A stretch of DNA of 64,000 bases from Anopheles merus. Its lineage: Eukaryota > Arthropoda > Insecta > Diptera > Culicidae. The position numbers and the translations under genes were made by a program. Below are positions 24,740-62,419 of this stretch, piece after piece. The notes under the pieces were generated by a model. The model did not search any database, was not told where the DNA came from, and saw only the letters and a program-made list of their open reading frames with translations. How positions within the stretch are numbered: the first letter of the stretch is position 1; every line of letters begins with the position of its first letter. The stretch covers positions 27,787,308 through 27,851,307 of the forward strand of contig NC_054084.1 of NCBI RefSeq assembly GCF_017562075.2, written 5' to 3'.

Positions 24740-26770
24740 GTTTCACAAAGCCAACGCAAACCAACCGACTGTTTCTCTTGCCTAAACTCCAAACCCAATA
24801 CGGGAATGTGTTCATAAATGTTTATAAAACGGGTCGTTGCCTTCAATGTATGTGCTTTTTGTATGCAAAGCGAAACTCTCCCCGAAAAAAAAAAGTTGGA
24901 GTCTCCATGTCTACCGTGACACCGTGGGAAGATGCCATTCTCAGAAAACGGAAAACTTTGCTTCCAAGTGGTTTTCGCATACATTCCCCAAAGTGCGTAC
25001 CCCGCAGACAACGCCAAAAACCCTTGCTTAATGGCTTAGCAATCAGTTCATAGGAGGATGATTTGCCTTGCTGAGCCTGATGGTTCCAGCTCATCATTCG
25101 CACACGTTCAGCAGAAAGCAAGTGGAATGGAATTTGGTTCTTTGCAAAGAATGCATCCTTGGACAACTGTCTACAGTCATTTGTGTTGCTCGCAAATTGT
25201 ATCTCCATTTATCTACTTGTGTAGCAAAAAAAAAAGTGCTATAAAACCATCAGTTAATGATAAATGGCCACCACGGGCCAACACAACACATGTTATCTGC
25301 GGCGAAGTCAACAAGGGGAGTAGGGAGCGGCAGTTTAATGTGAAGTTCTTTTTCCCCGATTTAAATGTGTTCTTTGATTTGATGCCACAGACAACTTGGC
25401 TCATCTAACATGTTCATACTAGTCTGGTCACAATATTTGCAACGGACGAACGGCTTGTTTTTTTTTTGTTGCGCTACTTGTTAATTGTGCATATTGTCAA
25501 AGAATTCGCGTCCCATGTTCCTCAAGCGTCCCCGTCCTGTGATGTCACAAAGGCTCTCCGCACATTAACACCGTTTTACTCGGGGAATGAGATGCAGTCA
25601 GTACTTTTTGTTCGAAAAAATGTCACGGGGTGTGCAATATCAAAATTTGATAACCTAATCGTTACGTCCCCGCGCTGAATGGGTGGGAATGTGCTGGAAT
25701 TGGTGCACTCGTTGCTCTTGTTGTATCGCACATTAGTTCAGGCCTTGGTGGAATCGTGCTCAACGTGAAAATCTATAATGAGATGTTGTTGGTAACCATC
25801 CGTGGTGTAATATTCTGTCCGTTTTTTTGTTGTATGTGTCACATTTATCCTGTCTTTACGGGTGTGTCTGCTTCCTGCTTCCTGTAGCACACAACCAGAA
25901 ACGGATCGTAGAGGACCAACTCTATTCCGCCACAGTACAGCAAACACACACGCACACACTCATACCGCTGACATGCGGGACGACGTGCCTTTCGGTGTTC
26001 GCTACGCGCACGCATGCATGCCTGCCTGCATCAAACCGCGGGACGGTTCACCCAACCATAATTAACATGTTTTGGGCAATAAATCAGTTTTTCTGACATC
26101 TGACAACGCATTACACTTTATCAATTAAACGAGTATTAATTTATATGGGAATGCGGTTCAGCGGCGGATGCTGTGCATATCCTACTCCTACAGGAGTTTA
26201 GGTTTTTTTCCATTTTTTTTCCTCTTTTGAATGTTCATTTTTTCTACTCCACACTAGAGAGTGTATTAGCTTGGAGTTGCTTTTTTTCTCTCTCTGTTTC
26301 TTTGCGATTGATGTTCGATGGGAACGCAGATGAGGCTATAGAAGGGACCCTCGAAGGGACACTCGAAGGCACCGAGGACAGGACACCAACCTGCCACCGG
26401 AAAATGGTACAGAAAAATGATAAATGAGCGGATGAAAGGTCGCCTGGTGGCCGTATCGAATGGGAAAGGTTATCCCTTTTTCCCGTGCACTTCTCTCCGC
26501 TTAATTGGAACGTTTGCTGGTGCGACTGAAAGATTCCGTGCTGAAGATAGACATTGTAGAGCACTGGCGCTAAGCGCGACAAAACATTGATGAGAGTCTG
26601 TTTTATGTTGATTGTCTTGAGGATGAAAAAGAGGCACCAAAAATAGAGATCTTATTAGATAGAACATGCTTGTGGGACTCTTTGCGACTTTTTAAACACA
26701 TTCAACAACACTTTCGGATATTTTCAGAACAAAGCAACATTACTCGAGCATATTCATTTCCGAACGTCTT
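24740..26770. other. convergent intergenic region
   Basis: This lies between the plus-strand gene ending near 24.75 kb and the presumed 3' end of minus-strand vestigial. It holds a (CA)n-like stretch near 25,940-25,960 and a period-12 tandem (GAAGGGACNCTC) at about 26,340-26,375. No gene is supported. Confidence 0.45.
26340..26375. repeat. 12-bp tandem repeat, about three copies
   Basis: GAAGGGACCCTC, GAAGGGACACTC and a third degenerate copy follow one another. Confidence 0.7.
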
Positions 26771-26774
26771 TTTC

Positions 26775-28674
26775 ATTTATTTCTCGTTCTCATATACTTG
26801 CACATTTTGATGAGTGATAATAGTGATTGTGTGTTTGTGTGTATATATATATTTATATGTATAGTTGTGTGTGTGTGTGTGTGTGTTTTGTGAAAGTTTA
26901 AGTTCGAGATGGTGCCTTTTTCGCCATTCTTATGTTAATATCATCGTTTTACATGTTGTTCTTCCTGTTTATTCATCGCTCCTGGTTATGTACGAAACAT
27001 TAGTCAGAATTTAATCAATTTGCTTATGTTGAAGATGGTTGGTTCACAATTAAAATAACTAAACACATTACACGTACCTTTCTTGAGATTGGTTCCGTTC
27101 TGTGTACATTGTTGTCCTGGTTTTCTTTAGACAGAAGAGACAAATTTTCAAACATACAGTCGCGCTCCAACGCGTTTAATGCTGTGCGATGCATTTGACA
27201 ATTATTCAAATTCACCTTCCCAAACAATTACTATAGTGGTGCAATGATTCATGCGCAAGCTCAGCTAATCATAATGAACAAATCTTCGCTTTTTCTTCTC
27301 CTGTTTATTTTCGCATTTTGTCCGCTGTATGACTTACAAACTGCTGTGTTGGTTATACCGTGGTAAAAATAACATTAAATTAACAAACTTGTTTTCTTAT
27401 TTGCTTTTTCGTTCATACGCTTATCGTTACGGTACAATTTATCATATGTTTGTCTTGTGTTTGTCCTGCTTTATTTACACATTCGGCTCTAGTGTTTCCC
27501 ACGCATCACATCACCGACACAGGGTGTGCGACTCAATCGAAAAGAAATAAAAGGAAGAAAAAAAAATTCTAACGTATATTTTAAAAAGCATAAAAACTGA
27601 CTCACAAAACGTTGCAGCGAATGAATAACTCTTTCTGAAAGAGGTGATCGCTGTCGTGTTGCCCCAAAAAAAAAACAGAACAAGATTTGAGAAAGTATTT
27701 CATTCACCATTATATTGGAACAAAATCCCACCATCTCTAGAGTAATAGCTACAGATTTTGCCACCTTTTCGCTTCTCGTCTGCCATGATGCACTGGTAAG
27801 AAGAAAAACAAAATAAAAACACACACACACGCTTTTTAAAAATATGCACATTTTCACGCACATTTTGGTTTGCTTGTCTTATTGGTTCTATACCACATTT
27901 CTATCGCCTAGCTTAATGATTCACGCCTGCTTTATGTCTTTTTTTTTCTTCTTCTTCAACTTTCATGATGATCGAGCTCATTCGATTTTGATTATACATT
28001 TCTCGGTGCGTTTCTTTTTTCGCTGTTTTTTTTTTCTATTTTGTTCTATTATGCTTATAACTACTAACACCATCATTTCGTCAATACACAGTTCATCAGA
28101 ATTTTCTTGTTGTGTAAGGGTTTTTTTTGTTCTTATTCTTCTGCGCGCTAGTCGTTGCTAGAATTGTGCAAAGATGTATGCACACCTTGAGGCAATCGTA
28201 GGCTCGAGAATCCTATATATTCTTTACATTCTACTATACACAGCGATTGAGGGAAGGGGAGGGCACAGAGAGACAAAAGGGATTTCCACTTGTTGGAACG
28301 AAACTGGAACGGGGTGAAGTGTACAAAATAAGGACGAAACGGGTGCGCTTTCCATTTCGTTCTTCAGTCGTAAGAATTTCCAACCATCGCTTCGCTTTCA
28401 CTACAACTTTACCTCATTTCGATGCTTTCCTTCACTAAATGAGTCTGGTCTAAGCACTGTTGTTTTCCAGTTGTTTGTTGCCGTTTGTACCGAAAAAACA
28501 CGCTTATCCTGTTTATTTATACTCTGCAAGGGTGCATCGTTGTGTACATTTCTCTTGTAGCTCTCCTGTTTTGTTTTTTGTTTAAATGTTTTACTCCATT
28601 AAATGATAGTTTTGTAACTGTAATGCCTTCGTCGTGTTGGTTATGCATGCAAAAGGTTTTGCATCTTTCACTAT
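26775..28674 (-). other. vg: vestigial 3' untranslated region (extent uncertain)
   Basis: Downstream of the vg stop codon the minus strand is A-rich, with several AATAAA signals. These read as TTTATT on the plus strand near 28,509, 27,470, 27,303, 26,968 and 26,775. The window cannot show which one is used, so the 3' UTR may be as short as about 170 nt or as long as 1.9 kb. The far end contains GT/TA microsatellite sequence at about 26,829-26,886. Confidence 0.35.
26829..26886. repeat. compound (GT)n/(TA)n microsatellite
   Basis: GTGTGT runs flank a TATATATATA core and continue as about ten GT units. Confidence 0.85.
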
Positions 28675-55156
<26,482 letters not shown>

Positions 55157-55805
55157 CTGTGTTTTTGTGGAATCAGAGAAAAAGAAGAAGAAGAAAATTG
55201 TAATTATGTAAAAAAAATATGTTTCTAGACTGTTCCTAGAACCTACGATTAGTCACAGAGCACCCTTTACAGCGGTGACGCGACCCAGAAGGAGACGATA
55301 GTGCGTGACAACATAATGAGGGTAGTTTTCTGAATGCCACCAAAACGTAATGCCCGCATATGATGACCATTCCTTCACCTTACACTGGGCCATTATGGAA
55401 CAGGGCACGATGGAAGCAAAACGGAAGCTCAAACGAACGCACGTTGCACCATCTCCGTATTGCGTATTGCGTGGAATCGCGCACTCGAACGCGTTGGCAC
55501 CTTTACCGCATTCCAGCAGTGTACTGTACACTCCTGTCAAGGGTGTGTTAGTGTATCGGTTGCGATGCACAAAAACTGTCTGGGGCAGTGTCTGTGTGCG
55601 CGAGTGTTTGGTGTGGATTTATGTAGACGCTGGAGAGGACGCTTTGGCAAAGCATCCGAGAGAATGCCAAGTCGATGGGAAGACGTCGTCGACTTTCGTG
55701 TGCTTGTGTGCGTTTTTGTTCGCATCAGAGCAACGTCTTATGAATTGCATTCCACGCCACATACCGATGCTGCTGCACACCCCCGTGATGTGGAGCAGTG
55801 TCCTC

Positions 55806-55835
55806 CATGCGTCATCCCATGCGTCATCCCATGCG
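55806..55835. repeat. 12-bp tandem repeat
   Basis: CATGCGTCATCC occurs in direct tandem, with a partial third copy. Confidence 0.7.
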
Positions 55836-58580
55836 TATCGATCGCAAAGTCGATCGGTGGCGATAACACTCTGTTTTTAGACCTTCCCTTTTCGCTGCCG
55901 TACCGTCAAAAGATGGTTACAACTTTTTTAAAGGATTTTTAATGTTGCATAATGATAAGCTATGAATCCGTTTTGCCGCAAGACAAAGTTGTATTTTAAA
56001 AGAGCTTTTTTTGTTTATTTGTTCTTGTTGCACAACGATCACCTTTTTTTTGCTGCCCCTGTACTGTATCGATGCATCGTTTGTAATCAATCACGCTTCA
56101 ATGCGAAGGTAACAAATACAGGGTTTTGAAGCGCTGCAGGTGCTTGTTAAAAGTCAGCACGAGTTCTGATTTTAGAACCACTCACTCACACTGGTTTTCC
56201 GTACGTTCGGAACGATCGACGCTTTGTCTGCAGCATGCCTTTCGCGACGGGATGCCAGAACTCCAAACCAATAGGTATCATGGCTCTCCCGTAAAGCGAT
56301 AAAAAATGAAAAATAACTTCGATCCATGGTTTGCACCGAACGAAGGCCAAAGAGATGATTTACCACGGTGGAAAAAGATGTCAGTAAACCGTTTAATTGA
56401 TTATGCGTGTTTGAGAGTCTGTAGGAAAGGAAAGTAAAGACTTTCACAAAAATTAGAACGAAACTCACTTTTTTCTTGATAATTCCAATTTGTATTTCTA
56501 TCACGATCACGATCGGTTGTGGATGAGCGAAGGAAACTGCTTACAACTCTACCCAACCATGCCCGGCGTCGGTGTAGAATGTGACGATCGTGCTGACAGT
56601 GACATCAAAAATAGCCCTCAAGGGACCCCATCGGCCGCGCACTAATCAAATCAACAACATCATTGCAATTAATTCGATACGCATTTACCCGGAGAGGGCA
56701 CAAAACACTCCCGTTACGAGGCCACCGACCGTCGGGCCAATCGGGACGGATTGCTAATTTAGTGAAGCACCACCAGCAACAACGACGCGCGAGACGCGAG
56801 ACTTTCACCAGTCCTAGCCATATCGGTATCATCCGCAGGGTGTCTAGTTTTTGTGCTGTTGTCGATTTTATTGTGCCGCATCTCTTGCACACCCATTTGC
56901 AATCATGTACGCGATCCACGGTTTGCAGCTGATCGACGTTCGACGGTTTCGTTTTTTACTCCCGTTCCTGGGTGATGGAGATTCGCGCATCGATTCTCGC
57001 GCTCGCGTGCGTGTAGGTGCACCGCCGGCCATTGGAAGAGCTGCGGTTTGTTGTGTCGCGTTCTTCAATTAGATTCGCATCCTGCGATAACCCAGTCAAT
57101 TAGTCAATTATCTTGATTAAACGATGACAATCGCTGCCTCACCACAGTGCCCGCACAAAGAATTGCCCGTCCGGGGACAGCCACAGAACAGCAGCCACCC
57201 AGCAGTTGAAGAGGAAAAACTGGTCATCCAGCCTGGTGGGCAGCTGTGGTGCGTCTCCGCGAGAGGGCTTGAACTGAATTGATTATTGCATCGAAAACGG
57301 GGCCATCCAAGGGGTGACTGCAAAACCGCAAGAAACCGCCACCGCGATACCAGCGCACGATACAATCTCCTCCATCAAGACTGTGCCTCTGTGTCGTCTG
57401 CAGAGAGTTTGATCGATGCGCGATACCCGTACCGTTTGATGGATTGATTGAGGTTTGACGAATTTCGAGGATAACACATCACACGCTACTTGAAGGTGGC
57501 GCTTTTAGCGAGTGTTTATTAGCCAGCCTTGCTTTCACGTATGTTTCTTTAGGGAAAGGTATAGGGAAAAAGGGTTATTACGAAGACATATCGGTGTCGT
57601 GGTGTGTCATGCACCCGAACTCGCTTTTGATTGACTGATCAGGCGCAAGACGACCTTCTTGCAGGCAGCATGGCAAGCAGCAGACATCAGCGCAAAAACA
57701 AACACGCACAAACGATATCGACAATATTCCCTCCGGACTTGTTTTCCACCGACTTGCCCCAGAGCGTACCACATGGAACTTGTCGTAACCGTACTTTGTC
57801 TCATCCACACATCCATACGATTCTGCTGAATTCGTTATGCTGCATGGTTCTTGGAAATGAACTAACCAACCATAGGGGAATAGGCTGCCTCTCTGTATTA
57901 TTAAATATAACTTCCGTAGTGCAACATGCTTTGGACATGCTCACAAACTAGAACATGCGCCATAAGGCAACTAGAAGCGACCGAGACGAGATCAGTCACC
58001 CGACGACGGAAGCTTTGTAAGACAAATTATCAATATCGTTTCATGTTTAAATTGCGCCGACAGGTCGATACAGGATGGGCTAATTAATGTCTACGTATAT
58101 TGTAATCATGTTAGAAGCAAACGCATCTTTTGAAATACCCCTTGGAGTAATGTTACAAAGCACTTTTCTATACATCAATGTTTTTATATACATTAACCAA
58201 GAAAACTGAATCACCTAAGAAGGCTCTAGGAAGGTACGTTGGTGTGCATAATGGATCTTTCGATAGGTTCCATTTCGACGATCACTTGTCAAACGGCGAT
58301 TGGGGCCGACGTGTGACTGTCACTCACTGGCACCATTGGCTGCCGCAATTGCAAGGGTACCCGATACACCCGACACGGCACAGAAACACCTTCCCCGACA
58401 CCGACCGACAGCGACCGGTACCGGTGGGAGGCGATCTGCAATTCATATAAGGAGCTGGGTGCGTATTGTACGCTCGCGATCGCTTATGCTGCGTCGATGC
58501 TGCGTCGGTCCCGGTCCGCACCACACGCGGGAGTCACCGACACCATAAAAATTATACTTCAGGTGCCAATCCTTGAATTG

Positions 58581-58694
58581 ATGAAACGATCAAACTCCTC
58601 CCTACTGCGCGTCGCCCTTGCTGTTGCCATTCATACCTTCACCCATGCGAGTGCGCCCTCCAGACATGATGGTAGGAGATACCGAAGAACGTGA
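58581..58694 (+). other. small open frame with signal-peptide-like start
   Basis: The ATG at 58,581 opens a 37-codon frame beginning MKRSNSSLLRVALAVAIHTF, then THASAPSRHDGRRYRRT. The hydrophobic core and small residues before APS resemble a signal peptide. A TATA-like CATATAAGG lies at 58,444-58,452, and an acceptor-like TATACTTCAG precedes the ATG at about 58,552-58,561. It could be a small secreted peptide, a first exon (donor-like GGTAGGAG at 58,671) or chance. No family is recognised. Confidence 0.15.
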
Positions 58695-59898
58695 CTTTGA
58701 ATCGCCACGCAACGACCGCTTTCCAACACACAGCAACTCTCGCAGCAACGTGAAGACTTTGACCAGACGAATGGAATTCTAAGCGCAAGGGACCCGTAGC
58801 TGGTAGGTGATAGGCTAGCACTTCGGACCACTGCAAAACCACACGCGCATCATCGCAGCAGTTCATCTCAATAGACCTTACATAAATGGAGATCACAACA
58901 CTTCACGGCATATCGGCGCGGGAAGGTACTAGAGCAATAAAAAAAGTGTATATAAATTTCACAGTCCACACACCCATCTACGCGAATAGGCGTAAGAGCG
59001 AAGGTAAAAAAAAAACACCGTTCCACACCGAAGAACTTCGTAGTGCGATCCCGTAGCCGGCAGCAAGAATTTTGATTAATTAATTAAGCCCCGGACCAAC
59101 CAAAAGTGGTCAGCCCGTGGTGCGTTGTTGCACTCGCGGTGTCGTCTGCAGCAACGTGTGCAACGTGCGGGGAAGCATGAAAAATGAAACTATCGGCAAA
59201 TATGTGCTGCTCGTTTGGTTTCATTCGCACGGCTTTAATGTACTCTCCAGCAGCAAGTACGTGCATGCATCTCCTTGAGGAAAGAGTTTTTTTGCATAAA
59301 TTCCACTACCTTATGTGCAGAACAATCCAGACAGGGGTGGATGTGTACAGTAGTACCCCCGTAAGATATTGCAGTCAACGACAACTCATGCGCCTTAAAA
59401 AGGTTGTAATTCATCAAACTCAAACGTACAGCACGATTGACAGCAAACTTCGTGAAGGCTTCCGTGAATTCTACAACCCAAAACGGTGTCTCAGTAGGGG
59501 TTTCGATAGGTAAACTCTATCTTGGTGACCAGAGTACCAGAGCTAAATTAATGTCGAAATTCCTTTGCAAACCTTTGCGCGGTAAAGCAACAAAGTCCTG
59601 ATTTACAGGACGTGAATATTCCAACACCGACGTCCGAAAAGAGTGATCAATTATTTTCTCACTTACCGACCAGTTGGCTTTAATTTTCGACGGCTCAGTT
59701 ACCGTCGGCGGTACTCCAAAGTGAATGTTCCATTAGTATAGTAGCTCCCTTTTAATCAACACCTTAAGTTCAGGAAGAAATCTTGCGACCAGTTCTCAGC
59801 CGACTCCGTAGCTAACATGTGAATAACATGTGAATAAACGTGGTAATCGGCTCACGCCAACTCTAGAACATTGTGCTGTCATGTTGCTACGGCCGCCT

Positions 59899-59912
59899 AG
59901 TACCATAGCAAC
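59899..59912. promoter_or_regulatory. X-box-like motif (RFX half-site intact)
   Basis: AGTACCATAGCAAC matches the X-box consensus GYTNCC-AT-RGNAAC at all but the first two positions. The right half AGCAAC is perfect, and a further GTTGCT half-site lies just upstream at 59,883-59,888. It ends 129 bp before the ATG at 60,042. Confidence 0.5.
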
Positions 59913-60041
59913 GTACCCAAATGCGATCTAACCTCACTGTACGCCTCGCTATCGATTCCAGCTCTAAACAAGAGAAGTAGTCCATGAAATGCACGATTGA
60001 CGCGGGTCGTGACGCTCCACCAAACCCGAAAGCACTTCAAA

Positions 60042-62231
60042 ATGTCCTCCTCCGAAGGTCCCGGTGACTCCGAAAGATCTACCACCTCGCTAGCGTCCGG
60101 CGTTGACTCGTTCCAGCAAAGGGTGGAAAATTTGCGTGCAAAGTATCAGGATATTTTGCAAGAAGGATTCTTTCGAAATTTGAAGCACGATTGGCTGGGA
60201 CAACAGGCAGCCGAACCAAACCTTTCGCAATCGCCATCGGACGCCTCAACGCTCGAATGTTTAAGCGACACAAGTGGCAGCTTTATTGTGTTGAATGGGC
60301 GAAAGTTTCCCCTGGAGTTTTTTCGCGAACGTTCCCCAAAGGCTGAACGAGATGCTCCCATCGTGAAGAAATCGATGAAATGTAGCAGTTCAAAACAGTT
60401 GCACGAGCTGCAGGGTGAGCTGAATGATTACAACAACCCTTACGTCGTGCCAACGCCGGAGCAGATCGCACAACGAAATGCCAGAAAGAGTCGCTTCCAC
60501 ACTGCACGCTCCCGGGGCTGTCAGGATGTGCGACAGCGCCTGCACGTTGAGGAGCTTCCGTTCGATGCGGAAATGCTCGGGACGAGCAAATCGGGCAAGT
60601 ATCACTCACGCCTCGCCACCCAGCTCGATGCACACTACCGCAATGAGCTGACGTACCGGCCGCGGATACGAAACTTTGCGCGTATCGACGCGATACACAA
60701 CCTGCGCGAATCGGGACGCCGCCAGTTTGAGACGTACTATCGCGAGGAGTACATCGTGGGGCAGACGCGCAAGCAGAGCATCGAGAATGAGTTCTACCAG
60801 CAGCTGGCAGAGCGTTGCAGCGAGCTCCGGGAAGCGGTGCGCACCATTCGGCAGGAACGGTTCAGTGCCACGATGCGTGTGCTGGACACGGTGAAACCGT
60901 ACTTTGAAACTTCCTCCCAGCTGGAGTCGCGCCTAAAGCATCTGCAGAGCCGTATGACGAGCCTGTGGAACCAGGTGGTACGGCTCGAAAGCATCTGGGT
61001 GCAGCGGCTGAAGCTGCAAAACTTCCTCTACCTAATCATGCCCAAAGAATGGCGCGAACGCAACGACTGGATACATCAGCACGGTGATGGGCAGCTCGAA
61101 AGCTACCCGGTTTCGATCGGCCGGCGTGATGTGGTTAACATCCGCAACATCGACGAAGGCAACGATATCTGGGCGGTAAAGCGCTTCTTCGAGACGGAGT
61201 ACCTGACGAAGCACAAACCAGTCCACGAAGCGTTCTCGACGTCGTCCGAACTGCTCGAGGGCGTGGCGGAACTAAACACCAACTCCATGACACTGCTTTC
61301 CCGTCTAGACCTGATGAACTGGGTCAAGTCGAACGCGGAAACGGAATCGGACCGGGTGCAGCGCGATTTCGCCAATCAAATACAAGCGATACGATGCTTC
61401 ATACAGGACATGGACGAGCGGCGCCGGTTCTACGAGAAGCGTACGGTGGAGTTGAAGCAACTGTTCGATAAGCTGGTCCAGGGGCCGCTCAAGGACGCCA
61501 TCCACAATGTGCGCAACCGAGAGATCGAAAGCTTGGTTGCGGTTGTGTACGGTAAGCTACTGCCCGCGAAAGAACGGGATGAAGGCTCATCCACCGTTCG
61601 CCTATCCGGTGTCACCTGCTTCGGCTTCATCTTCGAGATGGTGCTGCAAGTTTTGGCCGATTTTGACCAAATGCCCGCCCCGCTGATACACTCCGTCGAG
61701 CAGCAGGTTCGGTTCCGCCGGCGGCGGCGCAACATCCTGGCTGTCCGGGCCGCCGAAGAGGAACACCGGATCAGTCAGCTGGCGGTACAGCTAAAGCGTG
61801 GGCTTGCACCGCCCCACAAGAAGCCGGATCACAAGGTGAAACCACCCCGGTCACGCCTGCGCCGCAAAGAGCAACCGGTTGTGGAGGTGAAGCAGCACGT
61901 GCCCAAGTTGGACCAAATCTTCCGGGTGGCGTTTGGGGAGACAGCCACGATGACGCCCGACGAGCGGCGCAATTTTGAGATCGATATGATCTACCAGAAC
62001 TACTGCTCGGTGCAGTTCGACCACTTTCTGCGTGCGATCGGGTACGAGCCGGACTACGACATGATGAGCCGGGTGGAGCAGCGCGACGGGCCGGAGGAGA
62101 ACTTTTTCAAGCGCAAGGAGCTGATCCCGCGCGTGCTGAAGAAGCTGCAGCACTGGCAGCACATGCAGCAGCTGCTGAGGGAGCGGCTGTTCCAGCGCAT
62201 GTCCGCAGAGTTGCAAGGTGTCGGTCAGTAA
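60042..62231 (+). CDS. coiled-coil protein, CFAP100/DUF4200-like, nested in vestigial intron
   Basis: A single uninterrupted frame of 729 codons to TAA at 62,229. The ATG in CAAAATGTCC context is chosen; the frame extends upstream only through a non-ATG TTG. It is far more GC-rich than its surroundings and is stop-free throughout, as expected for real coding sequence. A Ser/Gly-rich start is followed by predicted long helices (about residues 205-326) leading into QNFLYLIMPKEWRERN (326-340). A second helical block spans about 420-490. A basic Arg-rich helix at about 556-610 (RRRRRNILAVRAAEEE, then AVQLKRGLAPPHKK) comes before a C-terminal acidic/aromatic part. The pattern of helices, a FLY...PKEW element and a Glu/Arg-rich helix ending in basic Pro/Lys sequence resembles DUF4200 axonemal proteins such as CFAP100, a part of the MIA complex that modifies inner dynein arms. 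That assignment is from memory and tentative. The gene lies antisense inside the vg transcription unit. Confidence 0.85.
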   Translation: MSSSEGPGDSERSTTSLASGVDSFQQRVENLRAKYQDILQEGFFRNLKHDWLGQQAAEPNLSQSPSDASTLECLSDTSGSFIVLNGRKFPLEFFRERSPKAERDAPIVKKSMKCSSSKQLHELQGELNDYNNPYVVPTPEQIAQRNARKSRFHTARSRGCQDVRQRLHVEELPFDAEMLGTSKSGKYHSRLATQLDAHYRNELTYRPRIRNFARIDAIHNLRESGRRQFETYYREEYIVGQTRKQSIENEFYQQLAERCSELREAVRTIRQERFSATMRVLDTVKPYFETSSQLESRLKHLQSRMTSLWNQVVRLESIWVQRLKLQNFLYLIMPKEWRERNDWIHQHGDGQLESYPVSIGRRDVVNIRNIDEGNDIWAVKRFFETEYLTKHKPVHEAFSTSSELLEGVAELNTNSMTLLSRLDLMNWVKSNAETESDRVQRDFANQIQAIRCFIQDMDERRRFYEKRTVELKQLFDKLVQGPLKDAIHNVRNREIESLVAVVYGKLLPAKERDEGSSTVRLSGVTCFGFIFEMVLQVLADFDQMPAPLIHSVEQQVRFRRRRRNILAVRAAEEEHRISQLAVQLKRGLAPPHKKPDHKVKPPRSRLRRKEQPVVEVKQHVPKLDQIFRVAFGETATMTPDERRNFEIDMIYQNYCSVQFDHFLRAIGYEPDYDMMSRVEQRDGPEENFFKRKELIPRVLKKLQHWQHMQQLLRERLFQRMSAELQGVGQ

Positions 62232-62331
62232 TGTATTGGTGAGCGATTTTAAGCACGTTTGGTTTATTGTTTACAGTTACATTTGGGTGTAGGACCTTGA
62301 AATTGTGTATAAATTTGTTGCTTGAAAGTAC

Positions 62332-62337
62332 ATTAAA
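62332..62337 (+). terminator. polyadenylation signal variant ATTAAA
   Basis: This is the first signal-like hexamer after the nested gene's stop, 100 bp downstream, giving a 3' UTR of about 120 nt. Confidence 0.4.
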
Positions 62338-62419
62338 AACTTATTAAGTGCTGACATGTTCTTAGACGACTAGTAGCAAGAACGGATCTTCACTTTGTTA
62401 AGGGCTCTATACTGTCTGT

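Larger units (their letters stand above)
55157..59880 (-). other. vg: vestigial upstream intron, proximal part
   Basis: This is non-coding between the first visible vg exon and the nested gene. By position it corresponds to the fly intron (intron 2) that carries the wing boundary enhancer. It contains three CATGCGTCATCC-type tandem units near 55,806-55,835, a CTCF-like AGGTGGCGC at 57,494-57,502 and a TATA-like sequence at 58,446 followed by a small open frame (58,581-58,694). Confidence 0.6.

Noticed and set aside
59997..60041. Upstream extension of the nested gene's frame by 15 codons
   Set aside because: It begins with TTG; the ATG at 60,042 has good context and is the first in-frame ATG.
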